Below are positions 48,165-58,240 of a stretch of DNA of 64,000 nucleotides, one piece after another (position 1 is the stretch's first letter; each line of letters starts with the position of its first letter). The notes beneath the pieces are model-generated. The model did no database searches, was not told the DNA's origin, and saw only the letters and a program-made list of their open reading frames with translations. The stretch comes from Lysinibacillus sp. B2A1 (lineage in GTDB: Bacteria; Bacillota; Bacilli; Bacillales_A; Planococcaceae). The stretch covers positions 754,501 to 818,500 of the forward strand of contig CP027224.1 of assembly GCA_002973635.1 (NCBI GenBank), given 5' to 3'. The position numbers were made by a program, and so were the translations under genes.

Positions 48165-48790
48165 TGAATATTGTGCTTATTGGAGATAGTGGCCATGCTA
48201 AAGTTATTAAAGATATACTATTAGCGAATGGTGACCATATAATAGGAATTTTAGATGATAAGTATTTAGATACATTTATAGTTGATAAAATAGTTAAAGG
48301 ACCTGTTAGACATTTAGAAGTTTTTTTAAAGGATAAGCAAGTTAAAGTAATTGTTGCAATAGGTAATAATGTTATTCGAGAAGCTGTTGTTTCGAGAATT
48401 AATATTTCTGAAGATAGATATTTTACTTGTATACATCCATCTGTTATTAAAAGCCCAAGTGCTATGATAGGTAAAGGTACAGTAGTAATGCCTGGAGCTA
48501 TTATTAATGCAGATGCTTGTATTGGAATGCATTGTATTATTAATACGAATGCGGTTGTTGAGCATGACTGTTTTATTGATAACTATGTTCATATTTCACC
48601 ATCAAGCGTGATAACTGGTGGAGTTAAGATAGAACAAGGGGTACATTTGGGAGCGGGTAGCTCTGTGATTCCATTAGTAAGTATAGGTAAATGGACAACT
48701 GTTGGTGCTGGAGCTGTTGTAGTAAAAGATTTACCTGCCCATTGTACCGCAGTAGGTTCTCCTGCAAAGCCGATAAAATTTCATGAATGA
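48164..48790 (+). CDS. Sugar N-acetyltransferase (PglD/NeuD family)
   Basis: 208 aa. An N-terminal Rossmann-like domain ([19 protein letters not shown]), then a left-handed beta-helix of hexapeptide repeats (about 95-190), with the family His in AVVEHDCFIDNYVHISP and the end HCTAVGSPAKPIKF. Expected to acetylate the 4-amine of UDP-4-amino-4,6-dideoxy-GlcNAc to give UDP-N,N'-diacetylbacillosamine. Overlaps the transferase gene by one base. Confidence 0.92.
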   Translation: MNIVLIGDSGHAKVIKDILLANGDHIIGILDDKYLDTFIVDKIVKGPVRHLEVFLKDKQVKVIVAIGNNVIREAVVSRINISEDRYFTCIHPSVIKSPSAMIGKGTVVMPGAIINADACIGMHCIINTNAVVEHDCFIDNYVHISPSSVITGGVKIEQGVHLGAGSSVIPLVSIGKWTTVGAGAVVVKDLPAHCTAVGSPAKPIKFHE

Positions 48791-48815
48791 AAATCTTTGA
48801 GAGAAGGCATACAAT

Positions 48816-49952
48816 ATGACACAAAGAATTCTATTATCATCTCCACATATGAGTGGACATGAACAAAAATATATAAATGAAGCATTTGATACAAACTGGA
48901 TAGCACCTCTAGGAGCAAATGTAGATGGTTTTGAGCAAGAGCTTGCTAAATACGTAGAGATAAATGGTGCAGCAGCAGTTAGTTCTGGAACGGCTGCTAT
49001 TGACTTGGCATTAAATTTATTAGATGTTGAATGTGATGATATTGTATTTTGTTCAACTTTGACATTTGTGGCAAGTGCCAATCCAATTTTATATCGTGGC
49101 GCAAGGCCTGTTTTCATTGATTCCGAATGGGATACGTGGAATATGTCTCCACAAGCTTTGGCAAGAGCATTTGAAGATGCGCAGGCTAAAGGGAAATTAC
49201 CGAAAGCAGTTATTATCGTTAACCTGTATGGGCAAAGTGCGAAAATGGATGAGTTGCTTGCTATTTGTGAATCTTACGATGTTCCAGTTGTTGAGGATGC
49301 GGCTGAGTCACTTGGTTCTACTTATAAGGGAAAGAAAAGTGGAACATTTGGGCAGTTTGGGATTTTTTCATTTAATGGTAATAAAATTATTACAACATCT
49401 GGTGGAGGCATGTTGGTTTCAAATGATGTTGAAGCCTTAAAGCGTGCAAGATTTCTTGCAACGCAGGCTCGCGACGAAGCAAAGCATTACCAGCATAGTG
49501 TTGTAGGCTATAACTACCGTATGAGCAATGTTGTTGCAGGAATTGGGCGCGGACAACTTGAAGTACTGGATCAACGTGTCGCACAGAAACGAGCAATCTT
49601 TGAACGTTATGCTGATGCTTTTTCAGCTATTGATGGTTTACATATGATGCCAGAGCTTGAAAGTACGTTTTCAAATCGTTGGTTGACTACAATGACGCTT
49701 GATTCAGAAAAAATTAAAGTTACACCCTATGAGTTGATTGATCTATTGGATGCCGCTAACATTGAAGCAAGACCTGTATGGAAACCACTTCATCTACAGC
49801 CACTATTTGATGGGTGCAAGTTCTTCTCACATGAGAAAGATGAAGTTGTGAGTGAACAATTATTTAAAACAGGTATTTGTCTGCCATCAGATTCTAAAAT
49901 GACCATAGAAGAGCAGCAGCGTGTGATTGACGAAATCTTAAAACATATTTAA
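48816..49952 (+). CDS. DegT-family aminotransferase (PglE/EpsN-like)
   Basis: 378-aa PLP enzyme; the internal-aldimine Lys is in SFNGNKIITTSGGGMLVSN (about residue 189). RILLSSPHMSGHEQKYI and DTNWIAPLGANVDGFE at the N-terminus are typical of PglE/EpsN. It should aminate C4 of the keto sugar made by the dehydratase at 32846. Together with the PglD-type gene just upstream it completes the bacillosamine pathway. Ribosome binding site gagagaag. Confidence 0.93.
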   Translation: MTQRILLSSPHMSGHEQKYINEAFDTNWIAPLGANVDGFEQELAKYVEINGAAAVSSGTAAIDLALNLLDVECDDIVFCSTLTFVASANPILYRGARPVFIDSEWDTWNMSPQALARAFEDAQAKGKLPKAVIIVNLYGQSAKMDELLAICESYDVPVVEDAAESLGSTYKGKKSGTFGQFGIFSFNGNKIITTSGGGMLVSNDVEALKRARFLATQARDEAKHYQHSVVGYNYRMSNVVAGIGRGQLEVLDQRVAQKRAIFERYADAFSAIDGLHMMPELESTFSNRWLTTMTLDSEKIKVTPYELIDLLDAANIEARPVWKPLHLQPLFDGCKFFSHEKDEVVSEQLFKTGICLPSDSKMTIEEQQRVIDEILKHI

Positions 49953-50009
49953 ATCATTGAGTCTCCTTGATATTAAGTAGACGTTCATTCTATAAGGAAG
50001 TGACACTTT

Positions 50010-50894
50010 ATGAAAAAAATCCGCAAAGCCATCATCCCAGCAGCAGGATTAGGTACACGTTTTTTACCTGCTACTAAAGCAATGCCAAAGGAAATGTTAC
50101 CAATAGTAGACAAACCAACAATTCAATATATTGTAGAGGAAGCAATTGCCTCTGGGATTGAGGATATTATTATTGTAACAGGTAAGGGTAAGCGAGCAAT
50201 TGAAGATCATTTCGATAATGCACTAGAGCTTGAAACGAACCTAATTGAAAAAGGTAAGCTTGATATGCTTGAAAAAGTTCAAGAATCTGCGAATGTCGAG
50301 ATTCACTATATTCGTCAAAAAGAGCCTCTTGGATTAGGACATGCCATTTGGTGTGCTCGTAAATTCATTGGCGATGAACCATTTGCTGTTCTGCTTGGTG
50401 ATGATGTTGTGAAAAGTGAAGAGCCTTGTTTAAAACAATTAATGAATCAATATGAGAACACCTTATCCAGTGTTATAGGTGTACAAGAGGTACCCGATGA
50501 GGATGTCCATCGTTATGGTGTGATTGATCCGGTTAACACTAACAATCGATTAATGCAAGTTTCGCAATTTGTTGAAAAGCCTGCATTAGAGGATGCACCA
50601 TCCAATTTTGCGATAATTGGTCGCTATGTATTAACACCTGAAATATTCCGCTTTTTAGACGAGAAGAAGAGGGGGAAGGGTGGCGAAATTCAATTAACGG
50701 ATGCCATTGAATCATTAAATGGTATTCAACGAGTGTTTGCCTATGCGTTTGAGGGGCGTCGTTATGATGTTGGTGAGCAATTAGGGTTTATTGAAACGAC
50801 CATTGATTTTGCATTGGAACGTGAGGATTTAAGCGAGGGTGTAATAGAAATTATTTTTAAAAAAGCGAAACAGTTGAGTGGTGAAACTTTATGA
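50010..50894 (+). CDS. gtaB: UTP-glucose-1-phosphate uridylyltransferase
   Basis: 294 aa; makes UDP-glucose. [20 protein letters not shown] (nucleotide loop), [20 protein letters not shown] and [10 protein letters not shown] are signature segments. ATG 50010 follows aaggaag. The stop overlaps the start of the next galE by four bases. It begins a set of four genes (gtaB, galE, pgi, pgcA) that supply activated glucose and galactose. Confidence 0.95.
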   Translation: MKKIRKAIIPAAGLGTRFLPATKAMPKEMLPIVDKPTIQYIVEEAIASGIEDIIIVTGKGKRAIEDHFDNALELETNLIEKGKLDMLEKVQESANVEIHYIRQKEPLGLGHAIWCARKFIGDEPFAVLLGDDVVKSEEPCLKQLMNQYENTLSSVIGVQEVPDEDVHRYGVIDPVNTNNRLMQVSQFVEKPALEDAPSNFAIIGRYVLTPEIFRFLDEKKRGKGGEIQLTDAIESLNGIQRVFAYAFEGRRYDVGEQLGFIETTIDFALEREDLSEGVIEIIFKKAKQLSGETL

Positions 50895-51859
50895 TTTTAG
50901 TTGTTGGCGGTGCTGGATATATTGGTAGTCATTTTGTAAAGGAATTAGTAAAGGACTATGATGTAGTTGTACTTGATAATTTAAGTACGGGTCACCGTTG
51001 GGCAGTTGATGCAAAGGCTATTTTTATACAAGGTGATTTAGGAGATTCAACAATTGTTCAACGAATATTTGATACATATAAAATTGAAGCGGTTATACAT
51101 TTTGCAGCCTTTAGCTTAGTAGCTGAATCTGTGATTGATCCTATGAAATACTATGAGAATAATGTAGCAGCCACATTGAATTTGTTAAAAGGCATGAAGC
51201 GTAATGAAATTAATAAATTTATTTTCTCTTCTACCGCTGCTACGTATGGTATGCCAACTGTTGATTTCATTGATGAAAAGACACCTACTAATCCTATTAA
51301 CCCGTATGGTCAGTCAAAGTTAATGGTTGAGCAAATGCTGGCAGATTTTGCACAAAGCTACCAGATGAAATATGTTGTATTGCGTTATTTTAATGCTGCT
51401 GGAGCACATGAGACAGCTGACATTGGTGAAAGTCATAATCCAGAAACGCATTTAATCCCCATCATTCTTCAGCATTTAGGAGGACAACGAGACTCCATTT
51501 CAGTGTTTGGTACTGACTATGAGACACCTGATGGTACTTGTATTCGGGATTATATTCATGTCACTGATTTAGCTAAGGCACATTTATTAGCTTTAGAGGC
51601 ATTATTAAGTTCTTCTATTGAAACAGCCACATATAATTTAGGTAATGGCAATGGTTATTCAGTAAAGCAAATCATTGAAACATGTGAGCTGGTAACAGGA
51701 AAAAAAGCCAATGTACAATATGCTAAACGACGTGCTGGTGATCCTGCCAAGTTAGTTGCCAATGCCGGTAAGATTTATGCAGAATTAGGATGGAAGGCCC
51801 AATTGGACATTCAAGATATCATCAAAAGTGCATGGACTTGGCATAAAAGGCAATTCTAA
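50891..51859 (+). CDS. galE: UDP-glucose 4-epimerase, copy 2
   Basis: 322-aa Gal[38 protein letters not shown] (YxxxK) and [11 protein letters not shown] are diagnostic. Coupled to gtaB by a four-base overlap, so this copy is best read as UDP-Glc to UDP-Gal. A terminator follows directly. Confidence 0.93.
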   Translation: MILVVGGAGYIGSHFVKELVKDYDVVVLDNLSTGHRWAVDAKAIFIQGDLGDSTIVQRIFDTYKIEAVIHFAAFSLVAESVIDPMKYYENNVAATLNLLKGMKRNEINKFIFSSTAATYGMPTVDFIDEKTPTNPINPYGQSKLMVEQMLADFAQSYQMKYVVLRYFNAAGAHETADIGESHNPETHLIPIILQHLGGQRDSISVFGTDYETPDGTCIRDYIHVTDLAKAHLLALEALLSSSIETATYNLGNGNGYSVKQIIETCELVTGKKANVQYAKRRAGDPAKLVANAGKIYAELGWKAQLDIQDIIKSAWTWHKRQF

Positions 51860-51861
51860 TT

Positions 51862-51899
51862 ACCAACTCGACATGGTTCGGGTTGGTTTTCTTTTTTTT
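51862..51899 (+). terminator. Terminator after galE copy 2
   Basis: accaactcg (51862-51870) pairs with cgggttggt (51879-51887) with one G-T pair, followed by a T-rich run. Confidence 0.8.
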
Positions 51900-51948
51900 A
51901 TATGTCATAATATACATATCAAAATTTACCTTAAGAAGTGAGGACTCT

Positions 51949-53241
51949 ATGGTGTTTGCAGAAATTGTAAAAACAACATTGCTAAATTGTTCGCTAGATG
52001 ATAATGATCTCATACAATATAAAAATCGCGTAAAAAATATCCATAACGCATTACCACACTATCCTTTAACAGGCTGGATCGAATCCCCCTTACAAAATCA
52101 TGAGGGACTGCTTACCTCTATTGAACGTGTGGCAAGTGAAATACGAGCTTGTGCGGATGTCCTGGTTGTTGTAGGTGTTGGTGGTTCATTCTTAGGTGCA
52201 CGTGCAATTCAGGAGGCGCTGATGCCTTATTTTGGGCTGGCTAAGGGTGGCATTGAGGTTGTCTATGTTGGCTTGAATATGAGCGGTGCATATATTAAAG
52301 AGCTTCTGGCTTATTTAGATACGAAACAAGTTTATGTCAATGTGATTTCGAAGTCAGGCGGTACAATGGAGCCGGCGTTGGCCTTTCGTGTAATGCGTTT
52401 ATACATGGAGGAGCGTTATGGTGAGAAGGTAACGGAGCGTATTATTGTCACGACAGATGCAGAAAAAGGCATCTTAAAGGGGATAGCTGATAAGGCTGGG
52501 TATCGTCAATTTGTCATTCCTGCTGATGTGGGTGGGCGTTATTCTGTATTAACGCCTGTAGGTTTATTATCTGTGGCGGTAGCAGGTGTGGATATTCGTG
52601 CTTTAATGGATGGTGCACGTTATGCGGCAACAGAGTTAGCAGAAGAGGATTTGGGTCATAATGATGCCTACAAATATGCCGTAATGAGACATATGCTTTA
52701 TGAGCAAGGCTATACCATTGAATTGCTTGCTTCCTTTGAGCCTGGACTCAATAAATTCCATGAATGGTGGAAGCAGCTTTTTGGTGAAAGTGAAGGGAAG
52801 GCGCATAAGGGACTTTATCCTTCTACTGTTAATTTCTCCACTGATTTACATGCCATTGGGCAGTTTATTCAGGAGGGGAGTCGTGTTATGTTTGAGACAT
52901 TGTTACACTTCCATGAAATAGAGGGCGATTTAGCTGTACCATTTGATGCTCGCAATGAGGATGGCTTGAATTATTTGTCGACTCGTACTTTTAATGAAAT
53001 TAATGCGATTTCTAAGCAAGGAACAGCCCTTGCACATGCAGAAGGGCAAGTGCCTGTTATTCAATTAGAATTGCCTAAGCTTGATGCTTATCATCTTGGG
53101 TATTTGATTTACTTCTTTATGAAGGCCTGCGCAATGAGTGCTTGCCTACTAGAGGTTAATCCATTTGATCAGCCTGGTGTGGAGGCCTATAAACGTAAAA
53201 TGCTAGAGTTGTTGAAAGAAGAAAAGGTGATAAATAAATGA
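51949..53241 (+). CDS. pgi: Glucose-6-phosphate isomerase
   Basis: Interconverts glucose-6-P and fructose-6-P. The start is ATG 51949 after agtgagga (430 aa); an open extension to 51883 runs into the terminator and is not used. VVVGVGGSFLGARAIQEAL, the PGI signature in DVGGRYSVLTPVGLLSVAV, and GLNKFHEWWKQLFGESEGK are clear. The stop overlaps pgcA. As the housekeeping isomerase it links the locus with central metabolism; its placement inside a polysaccharide region suggests flux to sugar nucleotides. Confidence 0.95.
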   Translation: MVFAEIVKTTLLNCSLDDNDLIQYKNRVKNIHNALPHYPLTGWIESPLQNHEGLLTSIERVASEIRACADVLVVVGVGGSFLGARAIQEALMPYFGLAKGGIEVVYVGLNMSGAYIKELLAYLDTKQVYVNVISKSGGTMEPALAFRVMRLYMEERYGEKVTERIIVTTDAEKGILKGIADKAGYRQFVIPADVGGRYSVLTPVGLLSVAVAGVDIRALMDGARYAATELAEEDLGHNDAYKYAVMRHMLYEQGYTIELLASFEPGLNKFHEWWKQLFGESEGKAHKGLYPSTVNFSTDLHAIGQFIQEGSRVMFETLLHFHEIEGDLAVPFDARNEDGLNYLSTRTFNEINAISKQGTALAHAEGQVPVIQLELPKLDAYHLGYLIYFFMKACAMSACLLEVNPFDQPGVEAYKRKMLELLKEEKVINK

Positions 53242-54947
53242 AGGATGTCCATGAATTATATAATTACTGGTTGGAGCAGTCTCTTCCTAGCTATTTAGCT
53301 GAGGAACTTTCCTCTATTGCAAGTGATGAACAAGCAGTCGAAGATCGTTTTTATCAATATGTGTCCTTTGGTACTGGTGGGATGCGTGGTGTTTTAGGAG
53401 CTGGAACGAATCGTATAAATGTCTATACGATTCGTCGTGTTGCTGAAGGGCTTGCTCGTTATATTGAATCGAACGGCGAGGCTGCAAAACAACGTGGTGT
53501 TGTTATTGCCTTTGATACACGTCATTTTTCGTATGAATTTGCCTGTGAGACTGCAAGGGTACTAGGAGCACATGGAATTCGCTCATATGTTTATAAGGAA
53601 GCAAGACCAACACCACAGCTATCCTTTACGGTTCGGAAATTAAATGCCTATGCAGGTGTGGTCATTACTGCCAGTCATAATCCGAAGCAATATAATGGGT
53701 TTAAAGTATATGGTGGAGATGGTGCACAGTTAACGCCACAATTTGCTGAAGCAATTATTGACTATATGAACGGAATTGAGGATATTTTTGCTATTCAAGT
53801 GAAGGAACTCCCGTTTTTAGAACAGCAAGAGCTCGTTACTTGGCTTGCAGGTGATTTGGATGATGCATATTTATCGAGTCTTTTAACCTTAAAGGAAAAT
53901 CAAGATATTGCGTTGGATATGAAACTCGTTTATACACCATTGCACGGTGCTGGCTTGGTGCCCGTTAGTGAAGGATTGCGCGCATTTGGTTTTCAAGAGG
54001 TACATATTGTAGAGCAGCAAGCTGTGCAGGATGGTGATTTTCCTACAGTTTCATATCCTAACCCAGAGGAATCGAAAGCTTTTGAGTTAGCTATGAATCT
54101 TGGTGCGCAGGTTGGAGCGGATTTATTGCTAGCAACTGATCCAGATTCGGACCGTTTAGGTGTGGCTGTTAAAAGTGGAGAAAGTTATGAGCTGTTAACA
54201 GGCAACCAGCTTGGTGCTTTATTGCTTCATTATTTATTATCTACAAAGCAACAGCATGGAACACTGCCTAGCAATGGCGTTATGCTAAAAACAATTGTTA
54301 CATCTGAATTAGGTACTCATATTGCTGAAAAATTTGGCGTAATGACAGTAAACACATTAACGGGCTTTAAATATATTGCTGAGAAGATTGCAGAATATGA
54401 GCAAACAGGTGATTATTCGTATGTATTTGGCTATGAAGAAAGCTATGGTTATTTAATAGAAACTTTTGTGCGTGATAAGGATGCTGTACAGGTTGCATTG
54501 AAGGTTGCAGAAATGGCTGCTTTTTATACCAAGAAAGGGCAAACTTTATTAGATGGTCTGCAAAGCTTATTTGAGCAATTTGGTACCTATCAGGAGGCAC
54601 TGGTATCCCAAGTATTTGAAGGTAAAAATGGTCAGGAAGAGATGAAAGCTATTTTAAATAACCTTCGCCAAAACGCACCAACATCCATAGGTGGGATAGC
54701 GGTTAAACGTTTTGAGGATTATTTAACAGGTATTTCGACTTTAGCAGATGGCACTACTGAGAACATTACATTACCGAAAGAAAATGTGCTGAAGTATGTT
54801 TTAGAGGATAGCTCTTGGGTGGCTATTCGTCCATCTGGTACAGAGCCAAAATGTAAGTTTTATTTTGGTGTTGTTGGACAAACAGCAGAAGAGGCAAAAG
54901 ATAAATTAAAGAGACTTCAGGCTACTTTTGCAGAGGTTGGAGCTTAA
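53238..54947 (+). CDS. pgcA: Alpha-phosphoglucomutase / phosphosugar mutase
   Basis: 569 aa. The phospho-Ser loop is TASHNPKQYNGFK, the metal loop DPDSDRLG, the sugar-binding loop GYEESYGYL and the phosphate-binding end RPSGTEPKCKFYF. It makes glucose-1-P for GtaB and RfbA. The length matches PgcA of Bacillus rather than the shorter GlmM. It overlaps pgi by four bases and is the last gene of the locus. Confidence 0.94.
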   Translation: MKDVHELYNYWLEQSLPSYLAEELSSIASDEQAVEDRFYQYVSFGTGGMRGVLGAGTNRINVYTIRRVAEGLARYIESNGEAAKQRGVVIAFDTRHFSYEFACETARVLGAHGIRSYVYKEARPTPQLSFTVRKLNAYAGVVITASHNPKQYNGFKVYGGDGAQLTPQFAEAIIDYMNGIEDIFAIQVKELPFLEQQELVTWLAGDLDDAYLSSLLTLKENQDIALDMKLVYTPLHGAGLVPVSEGLRAFGFQEVHIVEQQAVQDGDFPTVSYPNPEESKAFELAMNLGAQVGADLLLATDPDSDRLGVAVKSGESYELLTGNQLGALLLHYLLSTKQQHGTLPSNGVMLKTIVTSELGTHIAEKFGVMTVNTLTGFKYIAEKIAEYEQTGDYSYVFGYEESYGYLIETFVRDKDAVQVALKVAEMAAFYTKKGQTLLDGLQSLFEQFGTYQEALVSQVFEGKNGQEEMKAILNNLRQNAPTSIGGIAVKRFEDYLTGISTLADGTTENITLPKENVLKYVLEDSSWVAIRPSGTEPKCKFYFGVVGQTAEEAKDKLKRLQATFAEVGA

Positions 54948-54967
54948 TAAGTAAATATTGTATAGTT

Positions 54968-55004
54968 GATAAACGCCCCCGAAAATGGGAAGAGGGCGTT
55001 TATC
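54968..55004. terminator. Bidirectional terminator between pgcA and fic
   Basis: gataaacgccc (54968-54978) pairs perfectly with gggcgtttatc (54994-55004). It sits between convergent genes. Confidence 0.85.
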
Positions 55005-55005
55005 T

Positions 55006-56133
55006 TTAATTTAATATTTGTAAAAGGTCGTAGTTTTTATATTTTTTATTACGCTTTGTGTAGTGGTCTGTAAAAATTAATTCTTTTTCAGTTAGAGAGT
55101 TTAGTGCCATGCGAGCAGTGTTGGCAGATAAATCTAATGCATCGGCTGCCTTAATCGCTGTTGTATTTGGGTCACGAAAAGTATATAACCACACTCTTCT
55201 TTCTGATTCTTTTTCGCATTTTTGCAGACCCGCTATAGCTAGTTTTTCGGCTAAATCTAATTTGGTATTTAGCTTTTGAGCCATGCGGTCACAGGCATTT
55301 AAAAAGAATAAAATCCAGCTAGCCCAATCAGGGATTTTTCCACGGACACCATTTAGTAAATCGTAGTAGCGCATTCGTTCTCTTTCTAGCTCTTCACTTA
55401 CAAAGAAAATTGGCTTTGCTATAATTTCTGCTTGAATTAAATAAAGAACGATAATGATTCTTCCTAGACGACCATTGCCATCTAGAAAGGGGTGAATAGA
55501 TTCGAATTGTGCATGGATAATAGCAGCTTTTAATAATGGGTTACTTTCCTCATTTAGAACCTCTTGCTCCGCATTTAAATGCTTTACAGAGAGCATTTTC
55601 CCGTATGGGTGACCATTTATAAAATATTCCCAGTTCTCCATAAACTCATCTATTTCATTAGCAGGAATAGGTATGTAGGATGCATCCTCTATTTTTTTTG
55701 TAGGTCCAATGAAATTTTGAATCTTACGGAATTTCCCACTCGCTTGATTCGTCCCTCTTCCACCATCCATTAAAGTTTCATTCAGCTTTTGGATGATATG
55801 AGTTGTTAAAGGATATCCTTGTTTAATGTAATCAAATCCTTCTAAAAGTGCCTTTTGATAGTTCATTACCTCGATGATTTCCCATCTAGGGTGCTGGTCG
55901 TCCTGTTCCTCTACTAAATCAGAGAAGGTTACCTGCGTTCCTTCGATTCTTGTGGATTGTACTGATTCACTTAAAGATAAGATACGGATTAAATTTTCTC
56001 CAACGATTGAATGATTAAATTTTTCATCTAGGCGACTGATTTTATTACTTACATCGGATAACTTTCTATAAATTTTTAAGGCTTCTTTGGTCTCAAGACC
56101 GACTGGAAGTGGTAATAAACCTTGAATTGCCAT
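55006..56133 (-). CDS. Fic/DOC-family protein with inhibitory motif and winged HTH
   Basis: 375 aa. The Fic core HPFLDGNGRLGRI (about residues 214-226) is intact and should transfer AMP from ATP to a target protein. An N-terminal inhibitory motif (S/T)xxxE(G/N) is present as STRIEG (about 61-66), so it is a class II, self-inhibited Fic with the inhibition helix in the same chain. The last ~80 residues look like a winged HTH (AADALDLSANTARMALNSL). Start at 56133 behind aggaggg. No antitoxin partner is adjacent. It could be a stand-alone regulator or accessory gene. Confidence 0.9.
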   Translation of the reverse strand: MAIQGLLPLPVGLETKEALKIYRKLSDVSNKISRLDEKFNHSIVGENLIRILSLSESVQSTRIEGTQVTFSDLVEEQDDQHPRWEIIEVMNYQKALLEGFDYIKQGYPLTTHIIQKLNETLMDGGRGTNQASGKFRKIQNFIGPTKKIEDASYIPIPANEIDEFMENWEYFINGHPYGKMLSVKHLNAEQEVLNEESNPLLKAAIIHAQFESIHPFLDGNGRLGRIIIVLYLIQAEIIAKPIFFVSEELERERMRYYDLLNGVRGKIPDWASWILFFLNACDRMAQKLNTKLDLAEKLAIAGLQKCEKESERRVWLYTFRDPNTTAIKAADALDLSANTARMALNSLTEKELIFTDHYTKRNKKYKNYDLLQILN

Positions 56134-56769
56134 AAGTATCCCTCCTACTCTTCATGATATTATAACCTATTTAACTAAAAAAAAGTCATTTTTTGCGTTA
56201 ATTTTCATTAAATAAAATGAAAGAGAAAATTTATATGATTTTTTTTGTTTGTAAAAGTGGGAAGTGTAAAAATTATATACTTCAGGATTTACTAAAGCTA
56301 TATACAGATATGTATCCTTCAAAAGAGTTGTTTAATAAGGTATATTTTAAATAATGTTCCTGAAGAGAGGCAAAGATTATTGATGATTCTCTTACTGTTA
56401 AGGAAGTTACTCCCAAGCGGAGTAGGAATGTGGTGAGGGAATCTATTCAATCAATACAGACCGTTGAAGGAGTTGGGAAATTTTAATTAGAAAACTTGCA
56501 ATTTGATAGTAGTGATGAAAAGTCAAAGAAGGAATGCTAAAAAAATATTTCATTGAACGAGCTAAAGCATCTTTATAGCATCCTTTTTTCGTCTCCGATT
56601 TGAGATGGCTACAAGGTTTTCTACAGACAATAAAAAACTCCATTCGTACAACCAAGTCAGGTCTGGTCAACCGACTTAGTGCGAAAGGAGCCTCCAAATG
56701 AATAATAAAAGTTTAGCACAAACAACATAGAATTATAAGTATAATATTGTGTTTGCTTAATTTTGCACA
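56134..56769. other. 636-bp region without an intact gene
   Basis: Contains the decayed frame at 56235-56486 and, on the minus strand, an 84-codon open frame at 56443-56697 (MEFFIVCRKPCSHLKSETKK and onward) preceded by tttggaggct. The minus-strand frame has plausible amino-acid use but I cannot assign it; it may be part of an old mobile element. Confidence 0.45.
56235..56486 (+). pseudogene. Decayed reading frame with two in-frame stops
   Basis: Frame from ATG 56235 reads a 39-residue peptide (MIFFVCKSGKCKNYILQDLL ... FNKVYFK), stop, two residues, stop at 56361, then 40 more residues in the same frame (REAKIIDDSLTVKEVTPKRS ... VEGVGKF) to 56486. Both segments have the look of coding sequence. 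Family unknown. Confidence 0.4.
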
Positions 56770-57018
56770 TTACTGAAGCCGTTTTAATTCAGCTTCCTGT
56801 TGAATAGACCGCACTGATAATAGTTCGATAATGCGATGCTGGCTTTCTTGAATTGCCTCAAGTTTGTTCACTTTTTCATTTGTTTCTAAAACAGCTTGTT
56901 TGATTTGCTGCTGTTCAATTTCTATTATTTCAAGACGATTTTCTAGTGATACAAGACGATTCTCCACGGACTCAAGACGTTGATTGATTTTTTTTAGCTC
57001 GCTTAAAACTTCCTCCAT
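56770..57018 (-). CDS. Small coiled-coil protein
   Basis: 82 aa from ATG 57018, with gaggtg 9 bases upstream; a GTG at 57027 lies inside that site. Almost the whole protein is a heptad coiled coil (LKKINQRLESVENRLVSLEN, RLEIIEIEQQQIKQAV). No membrane helix. Proteins like this are common hypothetical genes; the partner is unknown. It is divergent from the acyltransferase at 57187. Confidence 0.75.
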   Translation of the reverse strand: MEEVLSELKKINQRLESVENRLVSLENRLEIIEIEQQQIKQAVLETNEKVNKLEAIQESQHRIIELLSVRSIQQEAELKRLQ

Positions 57019-57186
57019 TCCTTTCACCTCTCTTCTATTTAAGGGTATCTATTTTTTAATCTCTCTCTATAAAAGTAATCTCTCTAATTATAACATAGAA
57101 AACAAGCTTACAAGTATCACCATTGCAATCATCGACAAAATATGACATGCTTAAAAGAGAGAGAAAAGAACTAGGAGAATGTTGTA

Positions 57187-58194
57187 GTGATTAAAGAGTG
57201 GGATTACCTACGTGTGGTGGCGTGTCTGTCTATTTTACTATTACATACATCTTCATGGGTTATTATGGAGGTTGGGGCAGAGCCAGAGCAGACGTTTTAT
57301 CTTTTTTTAAGGATTGCGTTGTGCTATGCGACACCGACGTTTATTGTATTGTCTATTTTAATATTGGCCAATCGATATCATGAGAAACTACCGAGGAATT
57401 TTTGGTCGAGTAGGATTCAATATATTTTTATTCCCTATTTAGTATGGGCTTTTGTCGATGCATTAGTTGTTGAGTTCATTTATCAAAAGGGTTTATTATG
57501 GGAAAAGTATTTTGATAATATTGTTTATGGAGAGTTTGTTGGCTGGTTTGTTGTTGTAATAATGCAGCTATATGTAATCTTTACGCTGCTAACACGTTTT
57601 AAATGGTCGATAGCATGGTTTTTACCATTAAGTGTGTTGGTTACGCTTATTCATCATACTGTGATTTTATTGCCCTATCCTATTTTTCAAGAAAATAGTA
57701 TTTGGCTACGATTTTTCTTTACGGGCTGGCTTGGTTATTTTGCTGTTGCCTATGTATTTGGTATCTATTATTCACAAATTGCAGCATTAGCTCGAAAATA
57801 TCGGTATGCGACAGTTGTATTAGTTGTACTGTCTGCTGTCTTTTTGTATATTCGTTTGCTTTTAGGTTTCGTAGAGGTGCATTCAAGGCGTCTTGATTTA
57901 ATACCATTTGTGATTAGTATGGTGCTATTTGTGATTGCCTGGGGGCAGTCTTTACCGTATACAAAAGCTGTTAAGGTGCTGAGTCAATATGCGTTTATGA
58001 TTTATCTCATGCATTGGGAGGTTTTGCGTTTATCAACTGGCTGGTTTGTAGAGCATTTCGATAGTACGCTAGTCCGTGTACCATTGTTGTTGCTATGGAC
58101 GTTAGCTGTTTGTCTACTGTTGACCAAATTTATTTCATTACTGCCATTTAGTCAATGGATTGTGGGGAAAATAAAAAGACGTGCTACACAATAA
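57187..58194 (+). CDS. Acyltransferase family 3 membrane protein
   Basis: 335 aa, about 10 membrane helices, starting MIKEWDYLRVVACLSILLLH; the family RxxAxxxV...H pattern is seen in YLRVVACLSILLLHTSSW. Such proteins move acetyl or succinyl groups to extracytoplasmic glycans. GTG 57187 has aggaga 8 bases upstream. A terminator follows the stop. The substrate may be the nearby polysaccharide or a wall polymer. Confidence 0.85.
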   Translation: MIKEWDYLRVVACLSILLLHTSSWVIMEVGAEPEQTFYLFLRIALCYATPTFIVLSILILANRYHEKLPRNFWSSRIQYIFIPYLVWAFVDALVVEFIYQKGLLWEKYFDNIVYGEFVGWFVVVIMQLYVIFTLLTRFKWSIAWFLPLSVLVTLIHHTVILLPYPIFQENSIWLRFFFTGWLGYFAVAYVFGIYYSQIAALARKYRYATVVLVVLSAVFLYIRLLLGFVEVHSRRLDLIPFVISMVLFVIAWGQSLPYTKAVKVLSQYAFMIYLMHWEVLRLSTGWFVEHFDSTLVRVPLLLLWTLAVCLLLTKFISLLPFSQWIVGKIKRRATQ

Positions 58195-58197
58195 ATA

Positions 58198-58237
58198 GCA
58201 GTGATTTCTTTCAAATTAGAAATCACTGCCTTTTTTT
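58198..58237 (+). terminator. Terminator after the acyltransferase gene
   Basis: gcagtgatttct (58198-58209) pairs perfectly with agaaatcactgc (58218-58229), followed by seven T. Confidence 0.93.
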
Positions 58238-58240
58238 GTA

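Noticed and set aside
49066..49440. 124-codon plus-strand frame inside the PglE-type gene
   Set aside because: Shadow in another frame of a well-defined aminotransferase gene.
55006..56133. Fic-antitoxin (FicTA) operon
   Set aside because: The inhibitory STRIEG motif is in the same chain, so no separate antitoxin is needed, and none is adjacent.
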